Below, piece by piece: positions 17,527 to 26,900 of a DNA stretch of 64,000 bases. The notes below the pieces were generated by a model. That model saw nothing but the letters and a program-made list of their open reading frames with translations, was not told the DNA's origin and did not search any database. This DNA is from Flavihumibacter fluvii (GTDB lineage Bacteria; Bacteroidota; Bacteroidia; Chitinophagales; Chitinophagaceae), in the NCBI RefSeq assembly GCF_018595675.2, contig NZ_CP092333.1, forward strand, positions 4,240,001 through 4,304,000, in the 5' to 3' direction. A program made the translations under genes and the position numbers. Within the stretch, counting starts at the first letter, position 1. Every line of letters starts with the position of its first letter.

Positions 17527-20500
17527 ATGACTTCTGAATTTATTCACAGGCCTGTCCTGTCTATCGTCATATCCCTGATCATCACTTTGCTGGGCGTGCT
17601 GGCCTTTACGCAATTGCCGGTTACTCAGTTCCCAGATATCGCGCCGCCCGAGGTGAATGTGACCACAAAGTATACCGGCGCCAATGCCGAAACCTGCGTG
17701 AAGGCAGTAGTAACACCACTCGAAAGGGCCATCAACGGTGTGCCTGGCATGTCATATATGTCATCGGTTTCCGGGAACGATGGAACCAGTGTGATCCAGA
17801 TCGTATTTAAGGCCGGCACCGATCCCGATGTTGCCGCGGTGAACGTCCAGAACCGGGTTTCTTCCACACTCGATGAATTGCCGGAAGAAGTGATCAAGGC
17901 CGGTGTTATCGTAGAGAAGGTACAGAACAGTATGCTGCTCTATGTGAACATGCTCAGCAACGATCCTTCCATGGATGAAAAATTCCTGTACAACTATACC
18001 GACATCAATCTCATGGCCGAGCTGAAAAGGATCGAGGGCGTTGGCTTTGCTGACATCATGGGATCCCGCGAATATTCAATGCGCATCTGGCTAAACCCAA
18101 AGATGATGACGAGCTATGGCATTTCCACCGATGATGTGGTGAATAGCCTGAAGCAACAGAACGTGGAAGCCGCACCGGGTAAGATCGGTGAAAGCTCGGG
18201 CAGGAATCCCCAATCCCTCCAGTACGTGTTGAAGTATACCGGTAAATACAATACTAAGGAACAGTATGAACAGGTAGTAGTAAAGACCAATGCCGATGGC
18301 GAGATCATCCGGCTGAAGAATATTGCCGAAGTGGAGTTTGGCTCGCAGGAATACGATGTTATTTCCAAGGAGAATGGTAAGCCCTCCGCAGCCATCATGC
18401 TGAAGCAAAGGCCCGGCAGTAACGCGCGTGAAGTGATCGCCAATATCAAGAACAGGATGGCCGAACTGAAGCAGGGCTTTCCACCCGGACTCGACTATAC
18501 CATCAGCTATGATGTGTCTGCTTTCCTCGATGCCTCGATACATGAAGTGGTGAAAACCCTGGTCGAAGCCTTCCTGCTGGTTTCCCTGGTGGTATTCATT
18601 TTCCTGCAGGACCTCCGCTCCACCATCATCCCGGCCATTGCTGTTCCGGTATCACTGGTCGGTACCTTTTTCTTCATGCAGTTGTTTGGTTTCTCACTCA
18701 ACATGATCACACTGTTCGCTCTGGTGCTGGCCATCGGGATTGTGGTGGATAATGCCATTGTGGTCATCGAGGCCGTGCATGCTAAGATGGAGCATTCAAA
18801 CATGAGCGCAAAAAAAGCCACCGAAAAAGCCATGAAGGAGATCAGTGGCGCCATCATCGCCATCACCTTAGTGATGTCGGCGGTATTCCTGCCCGTGGCT
18901 TTCATGCCCGGATCGGCTGGTATCTTTTACCGCCAGTTCTCCCTGACCATTGCGGTCTCCATTGTGCTTTCGGGTATTGTCGCATTAACGCTTACTCCCG
19001 CCCTCTGCGCCCTGATGCTCAAAAGGCCCGACCATTCCTCACCAAAGAAGAATTGGCTCGCCGCCTTTTTTACCGGCTTCAATAACTGGTACAATAATTT
19101 ATCGGAGGGCTACAAAAAACTGGTGGGCATGATCGCCAACAGGCGACTGGTGACCATCGTGATCCTTCTTGTATTTTGCGGTGCAACAGGCATCTTCGGC
19201 AGTGTCCTGCCAACCGGGTTTATTCCCAACGAAGACCAGGCAACCATCTACGCCAGTGTAACCACGCCATCTGGCGCTACACTGGAAAGGACGGAAAGGG
19301 TGGTGGATGCTATCCAGCAAACCGCTCAACAGATCGATGGCGTTTCTTCTGTTTCAACACTCGCGGGTTTCAACGTGCTCTCTGATGGCACGGGTGCTTC
19401 TTTCGGCATGAACCTCATCAGCCTGAAAAAATGGGATGAAAGGAAATTGTCCGATAAAGAGATCATCGAATTGCTGAAAGAGAAGACAAGCTTTATCAGG
19501 GATGCGAAGATCGAATTCTTTACACCCCCGCCTGTACCGGGTTTTGGTAATGCGAGCGGATTTGAATTGCGCCTGCTCGACCGAACCGGAAAAGGGGACC
19601 TGAAGAAACTGGAACAGGTGGCTGTGATGTTTGCTGATTCCGTGAACGGGCGCAGCGAAATTTCAAATGCCTTTACCACTTTCGACGCCAGCTTCCCGCA
19701 ATACATGATCAATATCGACAATGCTACTGCGGCGCAAAAAGGCGTGATCGTGGCCGATATCTTAAGCACCTTGCAGACCTTCCTGGGGAGTGAGTATGCG
19801 ACGAATTTCATCCGGTTCGGGCAATTGTACCGCGTGATGGTGCAGGCCCTTCCTGAATACCGCGCCAGGCCCGAAGACATCATGAAACTGTACGTCAAAA
19901 ACAAAGATGGTGAGATGGTGCCTGTTTCTGCCTTCCTGAAAATAGAAAAGGTTTACGGTCCGGAAGTAGTGACCCGCTATAACATGTATCCTGCCGCGAT
20001 GATCAATGGCGAACAGGCCAAAGGTTTCAGTAGCGGCCAGGCGATCGATGCCATCAAAGACGAGGCTAAGAAAAAACTGCCTTTAGGTTATTCTTATGAC
20101 TGGGCCGGGTCATCGCGCGACCAGGCACTGGCCGGCAATGAGGCGCTCTTCATTTTCGTCATCTGCCTGCTCTTCGTGTACCTCCTGCTTTCTGCACAGT
20201 ATGAAAGTTTCCTCCTGCCATTGCCAGTGATCTTATCGCTGCCAACAGGAATTTTCGGCGCCTTCCTGATGCTCTGGGCCATGGGACTGGAGAACAATAT
20301 TTATGCCCAGGTGGCCATGATCATGCTGATCGGACTGCTTGGTAAGAACGCGATCCTGATCGTTGAATTCGCTTCCTTACGGCATCGCCAGGGACTTACT
20401 CCTTTCCAGGCTGCTATTGAAGGAGCGGTCTCCAGGCTGCGGCCCATCCTCATGACCTCTTTCGCATTTATCGCCGGTTTGATCCCGCTCATCTTCGCTT

Positions 20501-20679
20501 CAGGGGCCGGTGCCATCGGTAATAAGACCATCGGGGCGGCTGCTGCAGGCGGGATGTTGTCGGGGACCTTGTTTGGGGTCATCATCATACCCGGACTCTA
20601 TTACATTTTCGCATCACTCGAAGAAAAAACACACCAGAAAGGATTCAGGGAAGAAAAACCATTCACAGAAATAATATAA
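17527..20679 (+). CDS. RND efflux pump, AcrB/HAE1-type inner-membrane subunit
   Basis: 1050 residues, the normal length. Twelve membrane helices and two large periplasmic loops are arranged as in AcrB, starting FIHRPVLSIVISLIITLLGVLAF. The TM4 proton-relay segment reads AIGIVVDNAIVVIEAV, where AcrB has VDD: the first Asp is kept and the second is Asn. The TM10 Lys is present (MIGLLGKNAILIVEF). It would export hydrophobic or amphiphilic compounds by proton exchange. The substrate range cannot be predicted. It is followed after 3 bases by the outer-membrane factor. Confidence 0.94.
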   Translation: MTSEFIHRPVLSIVISLIITLLGVLAFTQLPVTQFPDIAPPEVNVTTKYTGANAETCVKAVVTPLERAINGVPGMSYMSSVSGNDGTSVIQIVFKAGTDPDVAAVNVQNRVSSTLDELPEEVIKAGVIVEKVQNSMLLYVNMLSNDPSMDEKFLYNYTDINLMAELKRIEGVGFADIMGSREYSMRIWLNPKMMTSYGISTDDVVNSLKQQNVEAAPGKIGESSGRNPQSLQYVLKYTGKYNTKEQYEQVVVKTNADGEIIRLKNIAEVEFGSQEYDVISKENGKPSAAIMLKQRPGSNAREVIANIKNRMAELKQGFPPGLDYTISYDVSAFLDASIHEVVKTLVEAFLLVSLVVFIFLQDLRSTIIPAIAVPVSLVGTFFFMQLFGFSLNMITLFALVLAIGIVVDNAIVVIEAVHAKMEHSNMSAKKATEKAMKEISGAIIAITLVMSAVFLPVAFMPGSAGIFYRQFSLTIAVSIVLSGIVALTLTPALCALMLKRPDHSSPKKNWLAAFFTGFNNWYNNLSEGYKKLVGMIANRRLVTIVILLVFCGATGIFGSVLPTGFIPNEDQATIYASVTTPSGATLERTERVVDAIQQTAQQIDGVSSVSTLAGFNVLSDGTGASFGMNLISLKKWDERKLSDKEIIELLKEKTSFIRDAKIEFFTPPPVPGFGNASGFELRLLDRTGKGDLKKLEQVAVMFADSVNGRSEISNAFTTFDASFPQYMINIDNATAAQKGVIVADILSTLQTFLGSEYATNFIRFGQLYRVMVQALPEYRARPEDIMKLYVKNKDGEMVPVSAFLKIEKVYGPEVVTRYNMYPAAMINGEQAKGFSSGQAIDAIKDEAKKKLPLGYSYDWAGSSRDQALAGNEALFIFVICLLFVYLLLSAQYESFLLPLPVILSLPTGIFGAFLMLWAMGLENNIYAQVAMIMLIGLLGKNAILIVEFASLRHRQGLTPFQAAIEGAVSRLRPILMTSFAFIAGLIPLIFASGAGAIGNKTIGAAAAGGMLSGTLFGVIIIPGLYYIFASLEEKTHQKGFREEKPFTEII

Positions 20680-20682
20680 TTC

Positions 20683-22125
20683 ATGATACGATTCCATTTT
20701 CGTTTGAAGCTGTTCGTTACCATGGCCCTCATGATGTGGCTGCTGGCAAGTGGCTGCCGGGTTCCTGCTTTAACGCAGGCAGATGAGAAGCTGCCCATGC
20801 CCTCCGCATATGACAACAGCGCCGATACATCGAACAGCGCTGACCTTGGCCGGAAACTCTTCTACGCATCTCCACACCTTGATGCACTGCTCGATACGGT
20901 GTTGAAGAATAACTATGACCTGAAGATTGCCATGCAACGGATCCAGGCCGCACAGGCAACTGTGCTGCAATCCAGGGGAATGTTGCTGCCGCAGGTCAAT
21001 GCAACAGGCAGTCCCAGCCTCAGGAAATTCGGGCTCTACACGATGGATGGCGCGGGTAATATCGTGACCGATATCGAGCCCGGCAAACTGGTCCCGGAAA
21101 ACCTGCCCGATTACTACCTCGGTATCCAGACCTCCTGGGAGATCGATGTATGGGGCAAACTCAAAAACAGGAAGAAGGCTGCGGTTGCACGGGTCCTGGC
21201 TACTACAGAAGGAAAGAACCTGGTTCAGACCACATTGATCGCAGAAACCGCTGCGGCCTATTATGAATTGATGGCGGAAGACCAGGTGCTTCGGGTGCTG
21301 GATGAGACCATCCTGTTGCAGGAGCAGGCCGTCCAGACAGCCCGGATCCAGAAGGAAGCCGCACAGGTCAATGAACTGGCGGTGCAGCAGTTTGAGGCAG
21401 AGTTGCTCAGTGTAAAAAGCAGGCGCATTGAAGTGTTGCAACAGATCGTAGCATTGGAGAACCGCATTAATTTTCTTGCAGGCAGGTTCCCGCAGCAGGT
21501 CGATCGCGATACCTCATTTTTTGCCAGCCAGTCCCTGCCTTTGATGAAGGCCGGGATACCGGGGGCATTATTAGGCAACCGGCCCGATATCAGGCAGGCC
21601 GAATGGGAACTGGCAGCTACCAAAGCTGACCTGCGTGCAGCCCGTGCGGCATTTTATCCCGCATTCACAATCAGTGGTGGCTTTGGTATGCAGGCATATA
21701 GGACCGCTCTCTTGTTTGCCTTCCCTGAATCTATTGCCTACAGCCTGATCGGTGGACTAACCGGACCGATCCTGAACAGGAGATCGATCAACGCCGAATT
21801 CTCCAGGTCTTCTGCTTTGCAACAGGAGGCTTTACTCAACTACCAGAAGACAGTGACCAGGGGCTTCCTTGAGGTGGACCAGGAAATGAAGAGGATCCGC
21901 CACCTCGACCAAATCTATGTGTTGAAATCCAGGGAAAAAGAGGTCTTGTCCGGATCGATCGCAGTATCTGCAGAATTGTTCCGGACCGGAAGGGCCAACT
22001 ATCTTGAGGTGCTGATTACCCGGCAGAATGCACTACGCTCCAATATTGAATTGATCAATACGCGCAGGAACCAATACTTCTCCGCCATTAACCTGTATAA
22101 AGCTTTAGGCGGCGGATGGGAATGA
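20683..22125 (+). CDS. Outer-membrane efflux lipoprotein, TolC/NodT family
   Basis: 480 residues. Lipoprotein signal (MWLLASGC, lipobox Cys). Two repeats of long helices and beta strands follow the TolC fold, with family phrases YDLKIAMQRIQAAQATVLQSRGMLLPQVNA, SWEIDVWGKLKNRKKAAVARVLAT and GNRPDIRQAEWELAATKADLRAARAAFYP. It completes the tripartite pump as the exit channel. Gene spacing of only 3 bases from the pump supports tight co-expression. Confidence 0.92.
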   Translation: MIRFHFRLKLFVTMALMMWLLASGCRVPALTQADEKLPMPSAYDNSADTSNSADLGRKLFYASPHLDALLDTVLKNNYDLKIAMQRIQAAQATVLQSRGMLLPQVNATGSPSLRKFGLYTMDGAGNIVTDIEPGKLVPENLPDYYLGIQTSWEIDVWGKLKNRKKAAVARVLATTEGKNLVQTTLIAETAAAYYELMAEDQVLRVLDETILLQEQAVQTARIQKEAAQVNELAVQQFEAELLSVKSRRIEVLQQIVALENRINFLAGRFPQQVDRDTSFFASQSLPLMKAGIPGALLGNRPDIRQAEWELAATKADLRAARAAFYPAFTISGGFGMQAYRTALLFAFPESIAYSLIGGLTGPILNRRSINAEFSRSSALQQEALLNYQKTVTRGFLEVDQEMKRIRHLDQIYVLKSREKEVLSGSIAVSAELFRTGRANYLEVLITRQNALRSNIELINTRRNQYFSAINLYKALGGGWE

Positions 22126-22129
22126 CGGC

Positions 22130-22352
22130 TTATCTCAGGCCTTCCTTTTTCAGGTAGTCGATGAGCAGTTTGGGATGATCTGTTTGTAGCCCTTTCAATC
22201 CTTTTGAGAGGGCTACATTCCATTCAGCCGGACTTTCATGCGGGGATTGTATATCCGGCCATACCGGCACATTTTGCCTGCTGGCTGTATACATGGGAAT
22301 CAGGCAGGAAGAGGGCGCTGGCTGCCAGTATGTAATAAACTATCTTATTCAT
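22130..22352 (-). pseudogene. Collapsed glycerophosphodiester phosphodiesterase
   Basis: The first 27 codons encode an intact signal peptide (MNKIVYYILAASALFLPDSH, then VYSQQA). After a short stretch the reading shifts frame into a GDPD C-terminus: VPVWPDIQSPHESPAEWN, GLKGLQTDHPKLLIDYLKK, ending in TAA at 22130-22132. The family is usually about 300 residues; here the whole catalytic barrel (His and Glu metal ligands) is missing. The signal peptide reading itself ends at a stop at about 22236. This is a deletion remnant with no catalytic product. Confidence 0.8.
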
Positions 22353-22412
22353 CATTGATGCTATTTCACGATTTGGCGGTCAATATAATCACTTACTCGT
22401 AGATTCAGGTAC

Positions 22413-23474
22413 ATGAGTAAGCTTTCTTCATTCATACCCGGTATGCTGCTGGTTATCCTCTTTGCTTCCTGCAAAAGCACCTATACTGCTGCAACAGTTT
22501 CTGATGCAAAAATGGAACAGGTCTACCAGGCTATTAAGACACCCTTCAAGTATGGCATTGTTTTCCGCCATCCGGACTCCACCAAAATGATGGATAGTCC
22601 ATCTGTCTTTCGCTGGAAGGACCATTGGTGCATGACCTATATCATCTTCGATGGCCGTGGCTATGAAACCTGGCTGGCTGAAAGCGATGACCTGATCAAC
22701 TGGACCTCAAAGGGCCGCATTCTCTCCTTCACCGATGCTGGATGGGATGCCAACCAGAAAGCGGGCTATATGGCACTACTCGATACGAAATGGGGCGGAA
22801 GCTATGCTCCCGCTGCTTTCAATGGAAAATACTGGATGTCTTATCTCGGTGGCTCAGTGTCCGGATATGAAGCCGGACAACTTGGTGTTGGGATCGCCAA
22901 TACAACCGACCCGGGCGCGGCCCTGGAATGGCAACGGTTACCTAACCATGTCTTGTCGGCGAACGATCCCGATGCGCGCTGGTTTGATAACAAGACGATC
23001 TTTAAGAGCACTATCATTAAAGACAAAAAAAAGCAAACGGGCCATCCCTATGTGATGTACTATAATGCCGCCGGTGATACGGCCAGCTATGAAAGCATTG
23101 GCATGGCAGTCTCTGATGATATGGTCAACTGGAAGCGATACGGAAAAGATCCCGTGATCAGCCGGTATAAGAATGGTACGATCTGTGGCGATGCACAGAT
23201 CACTAAGATCGGGAAGCTGTACGTGATGTTTTATTTCGGCGCCTTCTGGCATGGTGACCAGCATGCCTATGAACGTTTCGCCTGCTCTTATGACCTGGTC
23301 CACTGGACCGATTGGACCGGTGCCGACCTTATTCGTCCAACTGAACCTTACGATAAAGACTTTGCACACAAACCATTTGTGGTTAAATGGAAAGGCATTG
23401 TTTATCATTTTTATAATGCAGTTGGTCAGCATGGCCGCGTGATCGCTTTAGCAACATCTTCCCCAATAAAATAA
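22413..23474 (+). CDS. Lipoprotein glycosidase-like five-bladed propeller (GH43-like)
   Basis: 353 residues with a lipoprotein signal (LLVILFASC). The fold signals are those of five-bladed beta-propeller glycosidases of the GH43/GH117/GH130 kind: FRHPDSTKMMDSPSVFRWKDHWCMTYIIFDGRGYETWLAESDDLINW, a second blade SYAPAAFNGKYWMSYLG, then MAVSDDMVNWKRYGKDPVI and CSYDLVHWTDW. The Asp in MMDSPSV is placed like a catalytic base. I cannot assign a CAZy family or substrate. It starts a two-gene unit with the (alpha/alpha)6 protein 5 bases downstream. Confidence 0.7.
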   Translation: MSKLSSFIPGMLLVILFASCKSTYTAATVSDAKMEQVYQAIKTPFKYGIVFRHPDSTKMMDSPSVFRWKDHWCMTYIIFDGRGYETWLAESDDLINWTSKGRILSFTDAGWDANQKAGYMALLDTKWGGSYAPAAFNGKYWMSYLGGSVSGYEAGQLGVGIANTTDPGAALEWQRLPNHVLSANDPDARWFDNKTIFKSTIIKDKKKQTGHPYVMYYNAAGDTASYESIGMAVSDDMVNWKRYGKDPVISRYKNGTICGDAQITKIGKLYVMFYFGAFWHGDQHAYERFACSYDLVHWTDWTGADLIRPTEPYDKDFAHKPFVVKWKGIVYHFYNAVGQHGRVIALATSSPIK

Positions 23475-23479
23475 ATGAT

Positions 23480-25159
23480 ATGAAATTCCTGGTAGCTATT
23501 GCATGCCTGTTATTGCTTTTCGCATGCGGCAACAATTCGGCTATTCCTTATCAGGGTCTTGATGACCGGCTCATCCATGCTGCAAAAGATACTGTGATCA
23601 AGGAGCGCCTGTACCTCAACCGTGATTCCACCTTAAGTTACCATAATGTGCGGCTGGACCAGGATGGCGGGATCCTGCCCTGGTATTCTGCTGACCTGGG
23701 TGAATCTTATGACAAAGTGATCAACCTGGTCTGGGAATTCTGGGATAAGATGGAACTGGATTCCAATGGCATAAAATATTACCTGAACCACCAGGTATGG
23801 CGACCCGGAGATGATAAACGCGGTCTCGGTGGCGACCAGCTGATGATGGCGCTTTCTTCCTGGGACCTGCTGTATAATTACAATGGCAATAAAGCCATTA
23901 AAGACAACATGAAATTCATGGCTGATTATTATTTGTCCCACAGTTTATCCGGGCCAAATGACCTCTGGCCTGACCTGCCCTATCCGTATAACACCGTGTT
24001 GCATTCGGGTGTCTATGATGGCGATATGATCCTTGGTAAAGGGTTTTTACAACCCGATAAGGCCGGCTCTTTTGGCTATGAGCTGGTGCACCTGTTCAAG
24101 AAAACCGGCGACCAGAAATACCTCGATGCTGCAGTGAAGATCGCCAACACGCTCGCTGCTAAAGTGCAGCCCGGCGATGAGTTTCATTCCCCCTGGCCAT
24201 TTAAGGTAAATGCCACCACCGGCGAAGCAGGTAAACTGATCAATAAACCAAACATCAACAAGCCGGAACCCGGAACAACCTACCGGGATGTCCAGGAGTC
24301 TGTTTATACGACCAACTGGACGGCCACACTGGCCTTGTTCAACGAGCTAAAGGCATTGGGTAAGGGCGATGCGGCAACCTATACGAGGGCCCACGATATG
24401 GCACTGGACTGGCTTAAAAAATATCCTGCAAAAAACAATAAGTGGGGACCATTTTTTGAGGATATCCTGGGCTGGTCCGATTGCCAGATCAATGCCATCA
24501 CCTATGCCATGTACCTGATGGACAATGAGCAGGTGGACCCCGACTGGAAGAATACCGTAAAGAATATCTTCCAGTGGGTGCGGACCGCATTGGATGATAA
24601 GGAATTTGAAAAGTATGGTGTCATCACCACCGATGAGCAAACCATTTACCGCACACCGGGTAATAGTCACTCTTCCCGCCAGGCGTCCATGGAACTTCGT
24701 TACTGGGAAAAAACCGGCGATACCACGCGCCTCACCAATGCCATCCGGCAACTCAACTGGGCCACCTATATGGTGAATACGGATGGCAGGAATTATTATA
24801 TCCGCGATGATATCTGGCTTACCGATGGATACGGTGATTATGTAAGGCATTATATCCGGGCGATGGCTGCCGCACCACAACTGGCACATGCAAAAGGCGA
24901 TCACCTGCTGAGAACATCTTCTGTGGTTTCAGCCATAAACTATAATGATGCGGGTATCCTGTATACCACTTTTGATGCTGCGTCGCAGGAACGTTTTCAT
25001 GTACAGGCAAAGCCGAAGAAAATTTCTGTTGACGGCACCGACCTGGAAGAAGTTGCGGATAGCCGGCGGGCAGGCTTCACCTGGCAGCCCATTGGCCGGC
25101 AGGGTGCAGGTGTGCTTTCGATTAATAAAGACGGCCGGGAAGTTAAAATTATCCGATAA
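23480..25159 (+). CDS. Lipoprotein of (alpha/alpha)6-barrel glycosidase type, uncharacterised
   Basis: 559 residues; lipoprotein signal (CLLLLFAC, lipobox Cys). Repeating helix pairs with aromatic residues at helix ends (DKVINLVWEFWDKM, GGDQLMMALSSWDLLYNYNG, GSFGYELVHLFKKTGDQKYLDAAVKIANTL, QESVYTTNWTATLALFNEL, DCQINAITYAMYLMD) indicate a six-hairpin toroid as in many glycosidases and lyases. The last 80 residues are beta-rich. The substrate is not recognisable. Together with the propeller gene just upstream it probably acts on one surface-bound glycan. Confidence 0.65.
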   Translation: MKFLVAIACLLLLFACGNNSAIPYQGLDDRLIHAAKDTVIKERLYLNRDSTLSYHNVRLDQDGGILPWYSADLGESYDKVINLVWEFWDKMELDSNGIKYYLNHQVWRPGDDKRGLGGDQLMMALSSWDLLYNYNGNKAIKDNMKFMADYYLSHSLSGPNDLWPDLPYPYNTVLHSGVYDGDMILGKGFLQPDKAGSFGYELVHLFKKTGDQKYLDAAVKIANTLAAKVQPGDEFHSPWPFKVNATTGEAGKLINKPNINKPEPGTTYRDVQESVYTTNWTATLALFNELKALGKGDAATYTRAHDMALDWLKKYPAKNNKWGPFFEDILGWSDCQINAITYAMYLMDNEQVDPDWKNTVKNIFQWVRTALDDKEFEKYGVITTDEQTIYRTPGNSHSSRQASMELRYWEKTGDTTRLTNAIRQLNWATYMVNTDGRNYYIRDDIWLTDGYGDYVRHYIRAMAAAPQLAHAKGDHLLRTSSVVSAINYNDAGILYTTFDAASQERFHVQAKPKKISVDGTDLEEVADSRRAGFTWQPIGRQGAGVLSINKDGREVKIIR

Positions 25160-25230
25160 CACAAAGTGACAAACATCACGAGGTATAGCAATTATTAATC
25201 GTTCCTTTGTTGTCTGCATAAAATCTTGCC

Positions 25231-25827
25231 ATGAAAGACTTCTGGAACGAACGCTATAGTGGGAAGGACTACATTTATGGGGAAGAACCCAACCAGTTTT
25301 TTGCGGATCAAATCAATCCATTAAAAGCTGCTACCATTATTTTACCCTGCGAAGGTGAGGGACGAAATGCGGTATATGCAGCAACCCGGGGCTGGACAGT
25401 TCATGCTTTTGACGCAAGTACGGCAGGGCAGGCGAAAGCTTTGCAACTGGCAGGAAAAAGAGGTGTTTCTATTCATTACACAGTTGAAGATGCCGGCAAA
25501 ATCACCTACCCTGAAAACAGTGCGGATGTTGTTGCTTTTATTTTTGCCCACTTTCCGGAATCTAACCGAAAACAAATTCATCTATAAGCTATTAAATGGC
25601 TAAAGCCTGGCGGTAAAATTATCCTGGAAGCCTTTAACCCTAAGCAGTTGGGCAACAAATCCGGCGGACCAAAAGAATTGGACATGCTGTATACGGAAGA
25701 TATGCTCAAGGGTGATTTTGCTGGATTGAAAATTGAACTATCCCAAACAATCCATACCACCCTGGAAGAAGGAAAATACCACAGTGGTGAGGCTGATGTT
25801 GTGAGATTTGTCGGAACAAAAATTTGA
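25231..25827 (+). pseudogene. SAM-dependent methyltransferase interrupted by one in-frame stop
   Basis: The reading frame from 25231 runs with full class I methyltransferase character. It opens FWNERYSGKDYIYGEEPNQFF, has motif I in ATIILPCEGEGRNAVYAA, an acidic strand end (AFDAS), and AGKITYPENSADVVAFIFAHF. It then meets TAA at 25585-25587. The same frame continues without shift: AIKWLKPGGKIILEAFNPKQ, and on to VVRFVGTKI, ending at 25825-25827. The whole would be 198 residues plus the extra stop, normal for the TehB-like group. Everything else looks intact, so this is a recent nonsense mutation or a sequencing error; true readthrough is less likely. Confidence 0.75.
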
Positions 25828-25848
25828 ATGACTTAAAATATAAAAGCC

Positions 25849-26232
25849 ATGGATGATCAAAAAAAGCAGGGCAAACCAACGGATCACTTAGCAAATGAAC
25901 GCACATTCCTGGCGTGGGTGCGGACTAGTATCGGTATCATGGCATTTGGCTTTGTTGTCGTTAAGTTTTCGTTATTTGTAAAACAGATTTCCCTCATCCT
26001 GGGTAAAGAACAAATTGTTCATACGAAAGGATATTCCGGCATGATTGGTATAGCTCTTGTAGGTGTAGGAACAATTACTGCAGCGCTTTCCTTTATCAGG
26101 TATAAGCAGATTGAAAGACAGCTGGATGCCGGTTATTACAAGAATACCACCTTGCTGATCACACTGCTGACAGCATTTATTTTTTTAGTCAGCATATTGC
26201 TCATCGTTTACCTGGTAGATAGTATTGTATAA
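25849..26232 (+). CDS. DUF202 family inner-membrane protein
   Basis: 127 residues. The DUF202 signature is present: TDHLANERTFLAWVRTSIGIMAFGFVVVKFSLF. Three membrane helices are predicted (about 27-47, 62-82, 98-120). The family, which includes YidH of E. coli, has no settled function. It sits 21 bases after the broken methyltransferase and is followed by a hairpin at 26241. Confidence 0.85.
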   Translation: MDDQKKQGKPTDHLANERTFLAWVRTSIGIMAFGFVVVKFSLFVKQISLILGKEQIVHTKGYSGMIGIALVGVGTITAALSFIRYKQIERQLDAGYYKNTTLLITLLTAFIFLVSILLIVYLVDSIV

Positions 26233-26240
26233 TGAAACCA

Positions 26241-26261
26241 TGCCGGGCCAATAGGCCGGCA
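26241..26261. terminator. Hairpin between convergent genes
   Basis: TGCCGG at 26241-26246 pairs with CCGGCA at 26256-26261. The downstream sequence is ACTTTTATT on the plus strand, and AT-rich sequence lies on the other side. It could end both the DUF202 transcript and the convergent SnoaL-like transcript. Confidence 0.45.
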
Positions 26262-26267
26262 ATACTT

Positions 26268-26738
26268 TTATTCATTCCCATTACAGATATCATGGGTGGT
26301 TAACCAGGTGCCATCGGGTTGCTTCTCCAAAATATTCAGGTATTTGGCTGTGGAAATACTCACCTTACCATCTTTCTTTCCGGTCAGCTTTACTTTAGCG
26401 AAGCCACGGCCATAGGCCAGGTTGCCGTCCACTTTCACGTCTTCATAGCCACTCTCCAATTCAGTATGGTATTCATCAAAAATGGACTGATAATAAGCGG
26501 CAATTTCCTGCCGGCCTCTTTTAGTCGGACCACCCGGCGCCATTAAAAAAGCCTCGTCGGTGAAATAGATCGCAATACCCCTTGAGTCACCATTGTTAAA
26601 GGCCTTCGCCCGCGTTGCACTAATGGATTTTATGGTAGCAATTTCGTCAGTCATATCCCGGCTTTTTTTTGGTGTACACGCAGCTGCTCCTATTAAAATA
26701 CAAATGATGCTGCAGGACAACCTCGTTAAAAAATTCAT
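26268..26738 (-). CDS. SnoaL/DUF4440-like lipoprotein
   Basis: 156 residues. Lipoprotein signal (ICILIGAAAC, lipobox Cys21). The remainder is an NTF2-like fold: ISATRAKAFNNGDSRGIAIYFTDEAFLMAPGGPTKRGRQEIAAYYQSIFD is the helix-strand start typical of DUF4440, followed by curved strands with YGRGFAKVKLTG and WLTTHDICN at the end. The fold is used for many small-molecule roles, so no activity can be assigned. Confidence 0.8.
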   Translation of the reverse strand: MNFLTRLSCSIICILIGAAACTPKKSRDMTDEIATIKSISATRAKAFNNGDSRGIAIYFTDEAFLMAPGGPTKRGRQEIAAYYQSIFDEYHTELESGYEDVKVDGNLAYGRGFAKVKLTGKKDGKVSISTAKYLNILEKQPDGTWLTTHDICNGNE

Positions 26739-26855
26739 ACTAACAAGTTATTATAAATTGTCGCAAAAACTGAAAAATTGACAGTAATGCCAGGGTTCCA
26801 AATTAATCATTTGCATTGGCATATAACTTGATAGGATTTTTTTTAGAGCGTCAAA

Positions 26856-26863
26856 TAATTTTG
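26856..26863 (+). promoter_or_regulatory. TAnnTTTG box before the small heat-shock operon
   Basis: TAATTTTG at 26856-26863 is a perfect -7 box about 37 bases before the 43-residue gene. The best upstream TTG (26828-26830) is 25 bases away, wider than usual, so the -33 element is weak. That may mean this promoter needs help under stress. Confidence 0.4.
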
Positions 26864-26900
26864 CTCCCTGTTAATAATAAATATTAAAACGGAGGTTATT

